Assembly: GCA_907163375.1 (NCBI GenBank)
Contig: CAJQUW010006316.1
Location: forward strand, 310,001-374,000
DNA: 64,000 nucleotides
Source of the DNA: Prostheceraeus crozeri
Lineage: Eukaryota; Platyhelminthes; Polycladida; Euryleptidae
Direction of reading: 5' to 3'
Positions 46,827-59,500 of this stretch are shown one piece after another. Position 1 is the first letter of the stretch; each line of letters opens with the position of its first letter. Made by a program: the position numbers and the translations under genes. The notes below the pieces were generated by a model. The model had not been told where the DNA came from. It made no database searches and worked only from the letters and a program-made list of their open reading frames with translations.

Positions 46827-49359
46827 CAAACAGTTTCAAGACAGTTTCCATCTTTATGTCTTTTCAACGCACGATCCATCAAAAACAAGCTAGATGAACT
46901 TATTTTATTCGTACATGAACACTGTCCAGATTTCGTCGCTTGTGTGGAGAGTTGGCTAGATCCTTCAATCCCTGATCAACTACTTTATTTAAATGAGTAC
47001 AATGTTTATCGATCTGATCGTGAAGATGGTAGAAAGGGTGGTGGCATCGCAGTATGGATAAAGTCAATTTTTCATGTTTCTGATGTGCTAAGACTTCCCC
47101 AATCTCTTCATATTGAAGGTCTGCTCATGCATATTTCCCGAAAATCGTTTAACTGTATATTTGTTACATTATACTTTCCGCGTGGAAGTTCAATGAGTAT
47201 GACTGATCAAACGAAATCATGGGAGGAAATATCTGATATAATCGATGACTACCTTGACAAATATCCCTCCGCTACTATCATTGTGTGTGGTGACTTCAAC
47301 CGAGTCAATTCAACGACTATTGAAACAACTTTCGATTTAGAAGATTCGGTGTTATTACCTACTCGAGGAGACGCATATTTGGGCAAAATATTGCTACCTG
47401 AGGACGTTATTTCTTCATACCAACCATCAAAAGTTTTTCCACCTTTCGGAAAGAGTGATCATGTCGTGGTTCTCAAAATTCCCTTTCGACGGTTCTCTTC
47501 CACGACAGCTTACTATCCCGTAATGGACTTACGTGATTCAAATTTGCGAAATGTTAAGTATTTTTTGGATAATATTTCCTGGAACTTTATTGATGAATTG
47601 GAAATTGATAGTGCTTGTGAAAATTTCTACAAAATCCTCAACGAAAGTTTAAATTTCATACCAGTTGATATGATAAAGCGTGGAAATGGTGATAAACCGT
47701 GGATGAGTGTTACTATCAAAGTTTTGATAAATAAACGCTATCGTGCTTATCACGATAAAAATTGGACATTATATCAACATTACAAAGAAAAGGTAAAACA
47801 TGAGATTTTTAAAGCCAAGAAAATGTGGGGACAGCGTATGACACAGCAGAATCGTTCGATATGGAACATTCATAAATCTGTTATTGGTGACACAAAGAAG
47901 ACTGATTGGTTATCAAATCTCAACCCTAATAAGAGTGTATCTGAGTTGCTGGAGCTGTTGAATGAAATTTACGCTGATAATTTCATTATTGATCCCGTTT
48001 CGGCACCTGATTTGTCATGTCAGTCTGTGCCTTTCCAGTTCAGCGTTAGTGAAGTGAAATGCATGCTCAAAAATGTTAATTCAAGGAAGGCACCAGGGTC
48101 TGATCACATCCCAACTGTATTATGGTCAAAATTGGCGGATTGTCTTTCTGTGCCAATCTGCTATTTGTTCAATAAATGTTTAGCAACGGCAAGTATACCG
48201 CAAATGTGGAAAGTGGCTGATATTCTGCCCATTCCTAAATCAAAGCCAATTCGATTCGATAATACAAGACCAATTTCACTACTCCCCATTCCGGAGCGAT
48301 TATTTGAGAAGCATTTATTGTCACATTACAAGCAGAAATTTTTGACCTGCCAAAGTAGCCATCAATATGGATATCGTCCAAACAGTTCGACGGCTTGTGC
48401 ACTGCTGCATTTGGAGGATTTTATTACAAGTCGCTTGCAGAACTCTAATACAAATAGTTGTCTTCTTGCAACAATTGACTTCGCGAAAGGATTCGACAAA
48501 TTATCCCACAAACTACTCATCGATAAAATGGTTCAGGAGAATTTTGATAACTTTTTCATGTGTTTCATGTGCAAAATTACCTTTCGAATCGTTTTCAAAG
48601 AGTGAAATGGTCTGGCCAGTACAGTACCACAAGGCAGGTCACCAGTGGAATACCACAAGTTCGTCTTTAGGACCTTATCTTTTTGGCATTTATGTCTCCG
48701 GTCTTGACAAATGTCTGCCATGTGATGATGATATCACTTCAGTTAGCTATGCAGATGATTGTACATTATGCGCCGCCGTAAAAAGTGATATCAATGGATG
48801 TCCTTTGGATTCTACATTTCTGGATATTGGTCGTTGGACAAATGAGAACAAAATGGAAATTCAGAAAAGCAAATGCCAGCAGATGTTTGTATCATATGAT
48901 GGGAGTTACAATTCTCCAACTCGTAAGTTAGCCCATTTTGACTTAAAGAAGACCATTCGAATTTTTGGCGTGATGTTTGACAGTAGATTATCATGGGAAA
49001 ATCACACTGAAATGATAACCAGAAAGGCATCCTCTAGAACATTTATGCTGAGACAGCTCAAACCTTTTATGACTGTTCCTCAACTTTGTGATATATATAA
49101 TGCCTGCATACGTGCAATAATGGAATATTGTGCTCCATTATTCGTTGGGATTTCTAAACGTCAATGTTGTATGCTCGACAGGGTTCAAAATTGCTGTCAT
49201 AAGATCATCTGTGGCTCATCTCACTGCGAATGTACAGCACTTATTCCATTGAATTATCGACGTGTAATCCAAGGACTGAAGATTTTCAACCAGTTAGTGT
49301 CAGACGTTGCACATCCTCTTCCTCATCTGTCCCCTCCAATCCCCTATGATGCTTTATGA
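46827..49359 (+). pseudogene. LINE A ORF2 (endonuclease-reverse transcriptase), lightly broken
   Basis: Coding homology begins soon after the ORF1 stop, in the same frame, without an ATG of its own: LFNARSIKNKLDEL, CVESWLDP, GGGIAVWI, VVCGDFNR and GKSDHVVV are endonuclease motifs. Reverse transcriptase motifs are RKAPGSDHIP, NTRPISLLPIPERLFEK, YGYRPNSSTACALLHLED and ATIDFAKGFDKLSHK. Near 48575 the coding moves to a second frame (RFQRVKWSGQYSTT), and near 48655 to a third, which carries SLGPYLFGIY and the catalytic SYADDCT, through to IRAIMEYCAPLF and a stop at 49357-49359. Total length fits a normal ORF2. Confidence 0.88.
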
Positions 49360-49545
49360 TCATTTTTGCTTGATCAAGTATAACCATAAACGTACCACAA
49401 CCATAAACGGACAGCAATGATTGATGTATTTTGTAAAGTTTTTTCTTTTTGTTATGTAATTTTCCTTTTGACTTATGAATTGATTGAATATCTTTTGTAT
49501 AGCCTCATGATTATCACTTTTGAGGCGTGTGATTCAAATATACGT

Positions 49546-49566
49546 CATTATTATTATTATTATTAT
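49546..49566 (+). repeat. (ATT)n tail of LINE A
   Basis: About seven ATT units close the LINE 3' UTR just after the conserved word GGCGTGTGATTCAAATA (49524-49540). Many CR1/L2-type elements end in short tandem repeats of this kind. Confidence 0.8.
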
Positions 49567-50785
49567 CCTGCAATCCGTAACTGGCACAGTTTCCTGACTT
49601 GATCAATTACAGCATTGAGTATAATTTCAAATAACTTTCATTAGAATTTTGCATGCAATTGGAAAGTGGGTACGGTAAATTTGAAATTATTTTCTTCAGT
49701 CTGGCAAACGAGAATTTAGCTTTCTGTTACATAGTTTATAGCCAAGCGTTATCAAAAGGCGCTTTCCATAAGCAAATGATTCCAGCATGATTGCCAATGT
49801 TTGCTTCTTGTACTGGTTAAAAACCTCATGACAATGATTTTGAGGTTGACTTGCGCTGATGACTTGAGTTAATAAAAGGACCTAGCATCATTTTTCGTTC
49901 AAAGTCATAAAATTGATATGAAGGAATTTTCTTCTAATTTGCTTCCATTTTGACTAAAAATATTTACTTTCTTGACATAGATGTAACAATAGTGATTATT
50001 GAAATCCAGCACCGGTAATCAGATATAGCAAAACTATAAATGGTCACCATCGGTTAATTGTGTGTAAACCATATAATAAAGTGTCTCATTATGCGGAATA
50101 TATTATCCACAAAATATAAACAACATTATCTACCCTGTACCAAGTGATTTCGGGACTTTTTTTGCTGTACATTGGTGAACTGCCAGGTTTTCTTGGTAGT
50201 AAGCTGATACTCTCCGTCAGACTGATGCACTGATGCAGCTATTTGATGTCGGCTACCAGAAGCTACTTCAGTAGGCGCATGCTGTGCAGTAAATCAGTGC
50301 GTACCAAAACTTACAATCTTTGACAGATGCACACAGAGCTAATGCACTCAAGTTCTATCATGACAGCTTTGAACATACTCTCACATGCTGTGATGAATCG
50401 ATCGAAAAGCTTTTTTGCTCGGACGTCGCAACTTCGGAATCCGTTTCCTGAAACCACTCTCCCTAGCCAATTACTTAATTTATAATATCTACGAATATGT
50501 AGTACTCCAATTCAATTTTATTTTCATCCAGCTACTCCTAGCTAGCATCACAACTCATGCTTTCCCTTGAAGAACACATCTCATCATTTGCTACTATTGA
50601 GTACACTGTTAATAAGAAGACAATCGGAAACTTGAAGGTTCAGACTAGTTCAAACATATTTGTCAATAGAATGTTGTGGAAGGTAAGAAATATTTTAGAG
50701 CCTTAGTTATGTGAAGCAGCAACTGCTGCACCCAAATGACCCGAGTCATCACCTGAGTGCCATCCGTCACTGAGATTTCGACCCA
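49567..50785. other. Non-coding stretch
   Basis: Nothing is recognised between the LINE tail and the piggyBac target site. Confidence 0.45.
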
Positions 50786-50920
50786 TTAACCCTTTGAGGA
50801 CCATAAGGTTATGTAGATCGAAAACGTTTTAATTTTCTCATTAACATATTCTATTTGGATACATTAAATCGTATGAACAACCCAAAGTTTGAGATTTGAA
50901 CTTTAGCATAGATTTCGAAC

Positions 50921-50955
50921 GTGGCCCATATATAGACCACTGGACCATAAGGGAG
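50921..50955 (-). repeat. piggyBac left subterminal inverted motif
   Basis: Inverted, it reads CTCCCTTATGGTCCAGTGG and so on, closely resembling the right terminal motif. It faces the left terminus across about 100 bp. Confidence 0.65.
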
Positions 50956-50970
50956 TCAAAAATAGAACAC

Positions 50971-52688
50971 TCACTGTTGGTGGTAAAAGTAGTAGCAATT
51001 TCTACTCGCGTTCAAACACAAGTACTTTTCACATGCCTCACACTTGACGTTAGAGCGAGCACTGTTTTGGCGATTTGAACACACAAAGCATCTTCGCCTT
51101 TCTGTAGTGTACAAAGGAAGGTGCGCCTGGCTAAGGGACACCTCTAGGCGACGTTTTTTTGAGTGCGAGTGTGACGCAGAACGGATCCTAGATGTAAACC
51201 CTGACATCAATTGCCGGGCAATCGTCTGCCGAAATTCTTTCGAAGTGATATTGCTTTCTCCATGATTTTCCTTAAAAATTATGTAAGAGTTGCAAATTGA
51301 AGTGTCTAACATGTCAAAAAATAGGCGCAAATAATACTTGTATTTAGCCCGATGATCGATCTCGTAACATTCTTTGAGCTGATCTGCGAGGTCAACTCCC
51401 CCATATAATGGTTGTACATTTTTACCATAACTGGGACATTGATCTCTTGACGGTCCTGTCGTCCCTTTTGCCTTCTTTTTTTTGTTGTCAACTCGAAAGG
51501 ACTGAGGAAATTTGAAAGAAGTGTCACCACTCTCTTGTCCTTCCCCTGACAACACGTCATCTTACCCGATGTGTGAACATTACCAATAACCTCACCACTT
51601 TTCATCACACGATCGCTTTTCAAAGGTGCTAGCCGCTCTCTGTTCGTCCTGACTGTTCCAACAGCCCGAATTTTCCGATCATGGAGTTTTTCCATTAATT
51701 TTGGTGAAGAGAAAAAATTGTCAAAAGCAACAATTATTCCAGACTGTGCTATATTTTCTGTTAATTGCAGCACGACTGCCTCTCCAAGACCGACATCTGA
51801 GTTATCTGTAGTTTTCTTTCCAGTATAGATATCCATTTCATACACGAAACCTGAACGTGCACAGGCACGAAACCACAATTTGAATCCCCAACGTATTGGT
51901 TTATTCTTTACAAATTGCTTCATAATGTTGTGCCCTTTTGTATGTCACCATATGCTGATCAATCGACTGACTACGACTTTGGCATCGAGCGTTACTAAAC
52001 GCAGTATTGAAATGAATTATCAAAGGCCGAATCGTGTAGGCCCGGTCTTCGACAACATTTTCTTGGTTGTTGTCTGCAAAATGAATCATTTGTCGAATAA
52101 ATTCAAAACGTCGCCGGTCATGGTACTTGCAACTATTGGCACTGTCAAATCTGGGTCTTGTGACCAATAGTCACGCATGCTAGGTAGACGGTGATAACCC
52201 ATCAGGATTGTGATACCCAAGAATGCTTTGACCTCGTCTTTGGTCGTTTGAAACGAAACTCCCTGCTGTTGTGAATAACGTTCAGACTCCGGTAAGATGA
52301 CATCATCAATTAACTGCTCCAACTGAGAAACGAACATAAATGTATCATATACATTTTTGGCATTTATTTCGTCCTGGTCAAGTAGATGTTCGATCTCTAC
52401 CTCGCTGCACGGAGGACAGAATGGCGCCATTGAATCCCAGTAATCGATACCTGGCTCATCTTCTAAGGGGGTAACGGTATCAGGCATGTCATAAACTGTA
52501 TCCCCATTACCGGAAACTATAACGGTTTCATCAATTCCTTCTGCATTATCATCATCGATAAATTCCATGTCCTCATTATCTAAATGTTGAGGTTCCTCGT
52601 CTGATATATCACCGAAGAGAAGACCAATAGCTGCTTCTGCTGCTCTGCGTCGAGGTCGAATGAAATGGCGTTGTGAAGACATCTGCAA
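50971..52688 (-). pseudogene. piggyBac transposase, frameshifted
   Basis: The frame opens at the minus-strand ATG near 52688 with an acidic N-terminal region (FGDISDEEP, DMEFIDDDNAEG) and the domain start (FLGITILMGYHRLPSMRDYWS). At about 52105 it shifts to a frame with RRRFEFIRQMIHFADN and SIDQHMVTYK, containing the first catalytic Asp. Near 51935 it shifts again to NKPIRWGFKLWFRA, with AFDNFFSSPKL carrying the second Asp. Between about 51530 and 51400 it changes frame more than once before GGVDLADQ, the third Asp. The C-terminus has a Cys-rich zinc-binding domain (CFVCSN, CEACEKYLC). About four breaks make it a pseudogene. It would excise and insert the element at TTAA. Confidence 0.9.
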
Positions 52689-52760
52689 AAAAAGATGTTA
52701 GTTTAGTAAGTATTACACGCAATTAATAATAACCAATAATAGAGCAGAATTTAGCGATTG

Positions 52761-52822
52761 GTGTCCTGGTCTACGGGTACGGAAGTCGCCTTTCGAGCCA
52801 AAGGGCGTGAGTTCAAATTCAC
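52761..52822 (+). repeat. tRNA-like sequence inside piggyBac
   Basis: GTCCTGGTCTACGGGTACGG (A-box-like), a CCTTT/AAAGG anticodon-like stem, and GTGAGTTCAAATTCAC (T-arm and B-box-like) are followed by a T run. There is no acceptor stem. It may be a tRNA fossil or SINE head captured in the element's 5' region. Confidence 0.35.
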
Positions 52823-53126
52823 TTTTTTAAAAATTTTAGGATAGTTATTTTATAGTTGAACTGTTGAACTAAGAATATCCCACTTTAATTTTGACGTTTA
52901 CAAGCAATCTACTGTACATGTAGTAATTTGTAGTAATATTGACTACTTGTACATAGGTTACAAACATAAGCGACCTGTAATTATAACTTTTATTTTGGCA
53001 ATTAGTAAGTCGATATGCATTTTGTAATAATTATTGATAACATCTCGCTTCTCTCTTTGAGTAATTAAAAAAATATGACTTCAGCCTGCTATCTTTCTGA
53101 GCCGATAGTCAAGGAGAATATTTGTA

Positions 53127-53162
53127 CTCCCTTTAGGTTCGGTGGTCCATAAATGAACCACC
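53127..53162 (+). repeat. piggyBac right subterminal inverted motif
   Basis: CTCCCTTTAGGTTCGGTGG and the following bases match the inverted right end (53484-53517), forming an inverted pair about 320 bp apart within the element. Confidence 0.75.
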
Positions 53163-53521
53163 AATACATTATGTCATATAAACTTATAACTAATTTATTC
53201 CATGAAATGCATTGTATGAATTATTGTTTCAGAGACCTTTCTAATTTTTAAAACTTAAGTTGGTATATTTTCAATATACTCATTTTTCATAAGAAGAACA
53301 GCAATAATTATGACTTACCTGTAGTATATAGTCAGCTGAAAGAAAGTGCCACGCGTTCAAAATAAAGACGATTAAAACAAAAGAACAATTCAGTGTCGCA
53401 AGTTTATCCATCCTGAATAACATGAATAATCATAAAACATATTATTTCAGTTCATAAACCAATAGTTACAGGGCCTTAATTATGTGGTTCATATTTAGAC
53501 CACCGAACCTAAAAGGGTTAA

Positions 53522-56500
53522 GCTCAGTATCTCTCATGATGGTAGGTGCGCAACAGCTCCTTGCGCCCAGGTCCATATAAACATAAAGCATAATACTTAA
53601 AAGATGTGTATTTTCAAATTTCGTTCCCTGTCGGAAAACTTTTTTACTTACGCAACTGCTGGAGATTGAGTTTGTTCAAACCCAAGTTGCCAATTTGATT
53701 TTTCCTGTGTTGGTGTGGTATAAAATGAAGAACTGTGATATAAGATTCAAAAAATGGCATTATATGAAGACAAGCTTTTATTTAAGAGGTTCTATTTATA
53801 TGTCAATGTTGAGATATTGCAATAATCATTGGAAATATTGACTGATGCACGAGGGAACTTTAAAACTGTCTTAATATCCTTTAATTGTCCTAACGAGCTA
53901 GTTTTGCCATTAGTTTCTAACTCCCTATTTTCTGCAATATTGTTTTGGGACTCTGTTTGCTGAGAAATATGAGATTGCCAATAGTTTTTCACTTTATCTA
54001 TTTGATTTCTTTGTTAAAGTAGACTTCAGACGCAATTCATTTGACATTTCTGTTTTCCTTTGTTCATAAGCCGTCTATGTTTAGGTATTTTCATCCTTGT
54101 CTTTATTATGAAACAGACGATCGACGTTGAAGTAAATCGTAAAAACTATTTCATATTTACAATCTCATTTTACTAAAGATCAAATATACCTGTTCACACA
54201 GGAGACTTAGAAATCAAATAAAATGTTTGTAAACTTCTTAGTATTTGTCAAGCTTAAAGCAACTGATGATTGATTTCTTAGTGACGTAAGTTTGCAAAAC
54301 ATTTCCTGCGGTTTTCGGTCTTGTTTAAACATTCTCAAAAACAGCATCAGGCCATTCAATTGGGTTGGAAGTACAATGAATTTTACGTGACTGTATTTAC
54401 TCATCAAACACTTGACTGTTGAATACACTGAATTGGATTGTTTAAGCGTTTCACTTTGCTAGAAGGCAAACTGATACAAAACGATGGCACTTGAAGGATT
54501 TGCAAAGTCGACATAAAGAAATTTTTTTACGTACAGAGATTGGAAAAATAGTCGTGCGCCGCGTGAGGATTCCTGTAAATTCCTTCAAAATCACCGCGAT
54601 TGCTTCAGATTCAAAGAATTCAAATCATTGCGCAAACGTTTTCTCGATAATGTTGGTCCTTCCAATTGCTATCAAAACAGATAGTAAGCGCACAAAAAAA
54701 AACGTTCACAAACCTCTCTGTAAGGCTTGACATCTTCTGCGTCGTTTTGCTGTGTGATCCGGTTGACAACAGTCACTGAAACTTCGGACAATTCGGCGTG
54801 TTTAATGCTGAACTGGCTGCTGATTGTTCGATTGCTATGGTGGTATGTCAACAGATTGTGCCATTTCATTAGCTTCCATGTTCCAATAGTTCCTTTCTAA
54901 TTAAACGGAAGAAGAGACGACCTGTCTAATTCTGTGGTTTAAATGTAAATACGTAGCTAGTTCTCGCATTTGATAAAATATAGCCAATTATAGGATTACA
55001 TAGCTAATAATCTGGATATAATCGTCTTTACATGTGCATGTATCAATGCTTCAAATGTTCCAACAACTGAGACAAGATTGGTTCTAACCCCTGTGCCCGT
55101 GGAGTTTCCTCAACATTTGCCACTTTTGTCTTGCAGATTGTAAGTCTCTCGCGCTGGAATTTCAGATTGCACCATCTTTCTCCTCTGTTATTTAATGAGC
55201 ATTGTAGTTTCATGAAATCATGTTAAATGCTAGGTTTTAACATTAAAAATCATATTGCCTAACATTTAATTAAGACATTGCAGAGAGCCACTTTGCCAGG
55301 CCATAGAATGAAAGAGACAATTTAAATGGATATATTTTAAAAGTCAATCAATGTAGGGATGGCCAGTGGAATGGGGACTCATGAGAAGGTCCATAGGCCA
55401 GGCATGGGCCCGGAACGAGACTTGAACCCTTGGGACGAGAAATTAATAACATAAATTCAAATGTCAACGCATGATTGTAATTATGTGAATTATCTGAATA
55501 TATCTTGTCATTAAGAATAATTACAGACATCGGTTTGGCAAGCTTGTCGATTGATGAGTGAAGCTAGGACATTTGCCACAAATATTAGAGGGAATGGTAA
55601 TATGTGGAAAGACCATAGAGTATGTATATATATAGTGTCGACTTAAAAAAGTGTCTGCTGCATACAGTGAAAATTTTTATATAAAAAGATTCATTTTTTT
55701 GCAGAGATTGCGCTCTCGTGGTCCAAAAAATTATTTGAGCAGTTTTAAAATGCTAAAGTTTTGGAAATTTATGTACTGCCAACATGAAGCCCCTTCATAA
55801 GTAGTATGAAACATGTTGGATATCAAAAGGAATGAATATTTGCTAACAAGCATCATAATTAAGCGAAAATCCTAATTGGGGATTTAATGAATACTGAGTT
55901 ATCAATCTACCCAATATACTTCCTCTATAGGAAAGACTAACGCGGACGTGTACAATTAGCGGACATTCATAGACTCAGATACTATCATCATTCACTCGTA
56001 TCTCGTGTTTTTTTTGGCGATCGTTTAAGTTTGGCGACAAACTTTGGTATTTGGAGGTGAATAAATTGATAACAATACGTTAATAACGTGTTTCACTAGT
56101 TTGATGACAATAAAGCCCGCGGATTACTTGCATGATGAATTGCTGTCTTCACTGTTTAAGAATATCAGCCTGTGCATGCATTCACAAGACAGTGCAGACT
56201 TAAACACAAAGATGTCGAAAATGTTTGTTAAAAAGACCGTGAGTCCATGGTATGCCCATGGGTAGATAATCACATTAAATCGGATGGCCCTGGGGACAAA
56301 AAACATCATCCAATTGACATCCTTGAAAATCAATCAACGTTATCGTTGTTTCGATATTTTGAAAGTGGCGATGGTCATTAAATATTTCTTAGCAAATTGC
56401 TCTGTTGAGGTTTTGAATGATATACACATCATTTTCAGATCGTTCACACACGGAAGTAGAGTCCGCTAAACACCGCCTAAGAGCTGTTTGGATGCGTTAC

Positions 56501-59500
56501 AGAATGCGTAGAGACAAACCCAGCTATTTGAGTAGCAATAAGGATATCTACCCAGTTCAAAGAGACTAAAAAGAGATTTGAGCTATGGTAGATTCAAAAA
56601 TCTGCATGTTAAAATGATTCCTTTTCAGTCAATTTCACTTTACATGTAGATATCCGACAAATCAGTTCTTGTGACATTGTATCAAACATTAAAAGTGAAG
56701 TTAAGCATATTAATACGCAGAAGAACTTTAACAGCTCATGCGTTCTTTCCTTATGCCCATATTACATGTTGTCAAATTATTAAGCCTTTTGCTGTGAACA
56801 TCAAATATCAGCACAAAACTTGAAAGAAGCCAATAATTTCTACAACGAACCATCGACTGTTAGCACTGCTATCACTTGCAAATAGCAGATCCTTTCTCCT
56901 ACCCTGGCCAATTATCCAATCAACAGGTTCACCCTAACGAAGACAACTTTGAAACTTTATTGATTAAACATTTATTCCCCGGATCAAGCGTATTCCACCT
57001 TGATTCGTGTCTCTATTTTATTAAAAATGCAAAGCAAAAGTCGAAAAGATGCGCTCCAATTGTCCGTTTGATGCTGTTGACAGACGAGCTCATTTTCCAA
57101 ATATTTGCACTCTACATCTAAATAAATAAAACTCTTCTATGGTAAAAGTTGGTTTTATTTGAATCAATTTTCTGTAAAGCTAAAGCAAATATTCACTTGA
57201 TTGAAAATAAGTGACCTGAGGACATGAACTAACTTTAACGCTTTCTTTCTGTATATAAAAAGTCTTCATCTACTTGATGATAATTTCAGTTGCCAAATTG
57301 CCAATTGCTTCATTTTCTGTGAACCGATGCAGTGCTTGGCCTTTACTTACCGCCCAAATAGGACAATAAATTGAAGGGACAATCTCAAATCACTTTGAGT
57401 AATTCCGAAGTTGAGATTAGAAAAATTACTTGGGAAGTAATTACGGAGTTTTTTTCACATGCATTGCCAACAGTTCGGTGACCCAGTTCGCTTGATCATC
57501 AAAGTTGGCAGCGCTGTGGATCCTTATACAACTCTTTCATTACCACAATCAAATGAAAAAGGTTTTGAAATTGCTGGACACAATTTATAATTTCAAGCAG
57601 AAGAAGATTAATTATACCTCATAAGATAAGTAGCCGTAATCTCATTTGAATATCAGTCAAATTTGTAATCGTAAGTAAGATTTTTAGATTTTGTCATTTG
57701 AACTCAAGTTCTCTTGACATGCGTCTCCTCATCAACAATAGAGCTCACTCAGACTATTTCAGCCACTGTGATGGTCTATATAAAACTCAGATGTCATGAG
57801 AACTAAATTTTCACGACTTAAAAGCTAGGTTTCTATTCAATTGAATTACTTCAATAAAGGCACTGTTTTTGTGGTGAAGTGTTTAAAGGACCACGATTAT
57901 TTTATACGTTGAAAAATGCCAAAACTAATGTTTTTTTGTATTGTGTGCTGCTGTTATTCAATGATTTTACGTCGAGTTTTCTATTTACCGACCCATGAAA
58001 TGAATCGGCATCCCCGAATGTTGCTTTGAGGTGTTGAATAAAGCACCGACAAATGTCGATAGCATGCTATGTGTAAGTTTATTGCATGTCTGGAGAATTT
58101 TGTTAAATCAAATTGATGGCTTCCTTGCTAGTATTCTAAGCTCTAGCTTCCACCATCTTTGTTCATCTCTGTTTCTCTAACGGGATGGACGCAGGATTAT
58201 TGGTCCACTTGTCCATTAATGTGCTTTCGAAGTGAATAAAAACTTCAGTCACATACAGCAAGATAACATCATGATTGTCAATTACTGGGATCTCAATTAA
58301 AATGAAAAAGACTTGTCTTGTTTTAAAGAATGTAAAACTACGATATGAAACCAGGTTGAAATTGCTTAAAAAACCACACTCGTCAAAAAAGCTCGTGATT
58401 CATACAGACATCCTATTTTATGAAATTATATGCACAGCAAGATAAAAGCGTTCATTTTTTAGTCTGGAGGTTCGCTTGGAACTGAAACGGAACTGGCCAC
58501 CTTTAAGTGTTGATGGAGGTTAAATCACCATGCATCCATAGAAATGCGAAGATCGCTTATCTGAAGTTGGCTGTTATGGAATTGACTCAAAGTCGCGGCA
58601 CATCCGGGGGAATCAAGTTGGGGCATGAATGGCCAATGTAAAGCTGAAAATTGCACATATAAGTGATTAGCCCAATGATGCAGTCGCTGACATGTGCTTC
58701 TAAGTGAAGATGTGTACGACTTATGAGACACTGTTGTGTATTGCAGGAAGTTTTGCTTCTATTCTGGAGGTCTGTAGATAAATGCTCACGAATATGAATT
58801 GCAGATTGATCATGACAGGTGACACGTGCGGGACAAAATAACGAAGGGACACATGGCTACAGCGACAAATCACTGTAGATAATAGAGGAAACCGCAAAGC
58901 AGAAATTACACAGAAAATGAAGCTGTTCAGTACAAAAAAGTACAATAAATAATTAATCAACAAATCAAAACAATGCAATGAAAGTCAGTGACAATCTTAA
59001 GCATAAAATGGATAAAGATGGCATAAAAACATAATGCTAAGGCTGGAGGCACACAAAATAAGCCATTAGTCATCGTTCTCGAGTCCCGTCACGATCTGTC
59101 ATAAGGCAAAAGTCGTCATTTTCACAATACTTTTTCTCATGACAATTAATACAAGAAGGCAGAAGAAGAAAATATGCAATATTTTTCCAATTTTTGTCAG
59201 AGCATGAGGCATGAGCATAAAGAGTATCACGTTATATCACAGCGTCGGTTCTATTGAAGATAATCACCGAAGGATTCTCAACCGGGAAACGGCTTATGGC
59301 TCATCGTGTGTGCTTTCGGCCTAATATGTAACTGCAAAGTTATGTTCGTAATACTGCAATCAAAGGTATTTATTCTTAAGGTTTTCTCCTGTTTGTATAA
59401 TTATTTCTTTATTTCTCACATTTTGTATTTTCCTTTTTCTTTTGTTTAGACTTCTGGATTCGCTTTCATTATAGTCTTGCGGTCATAGATGGACAGCCAC

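Larger units (their letters stand above)
45855..49566 (+). mobile_element. CR1-like LINE, nearly full length (LINE A)
   Basis: This is a 3.7-kb non-LTR retrotransposon with a 5' leader (about 45855-46079), ORF1 with a PHD-like zinc finger, ORF2 with APE-type endonuclease and reverse transcriptase, and a 3' UTR ending in an (ATT)n tail (49546-49566). The PHD-type ORF1 and endonuclease motifs place it in the CR1/L2/jockey range. The exact 5' end and target duplication were not determined. ORF2 has at least two frameshifts in the reverse transcriptase, so this copy is inactive, but its decay is mild. Confidence 0.9.
52682..53328 (-). other. Probable 5' UTR intron of the piggyBac gene
   Basis: On the minus strand a consensus donor (CAG|GTAAGTCAT) near 53320 and an acceptor (TTTTTTTGCAG) ending at the transposase ATG would define an intron of about 640 nt. 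The second ATG of the frame begins right at the acceptor AG, so splicing would give a transcript whose coding sequence starts at once. This rests on splice-site matches only. Confidence 0.45.
50790..53517 (-). mobile_element. piggyBac-type DNA transposon, complete ends
   Basis: The element is flanked on both sides by TTAA (50786-50789 and 53518-53521), the piggyBac target site. It begins CCCTTTGAGG on the left, and the right end reads CCCTTTTAGG when inverted. Both ends also carry an internal, inverted copy of the terminal motif. The transposase gene lies on the minus strand and is interrupted by several frameshifts, so the copy is not autonomous. Length (2728 bp) is normal for the superfamily. 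Confidence 0.92.
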
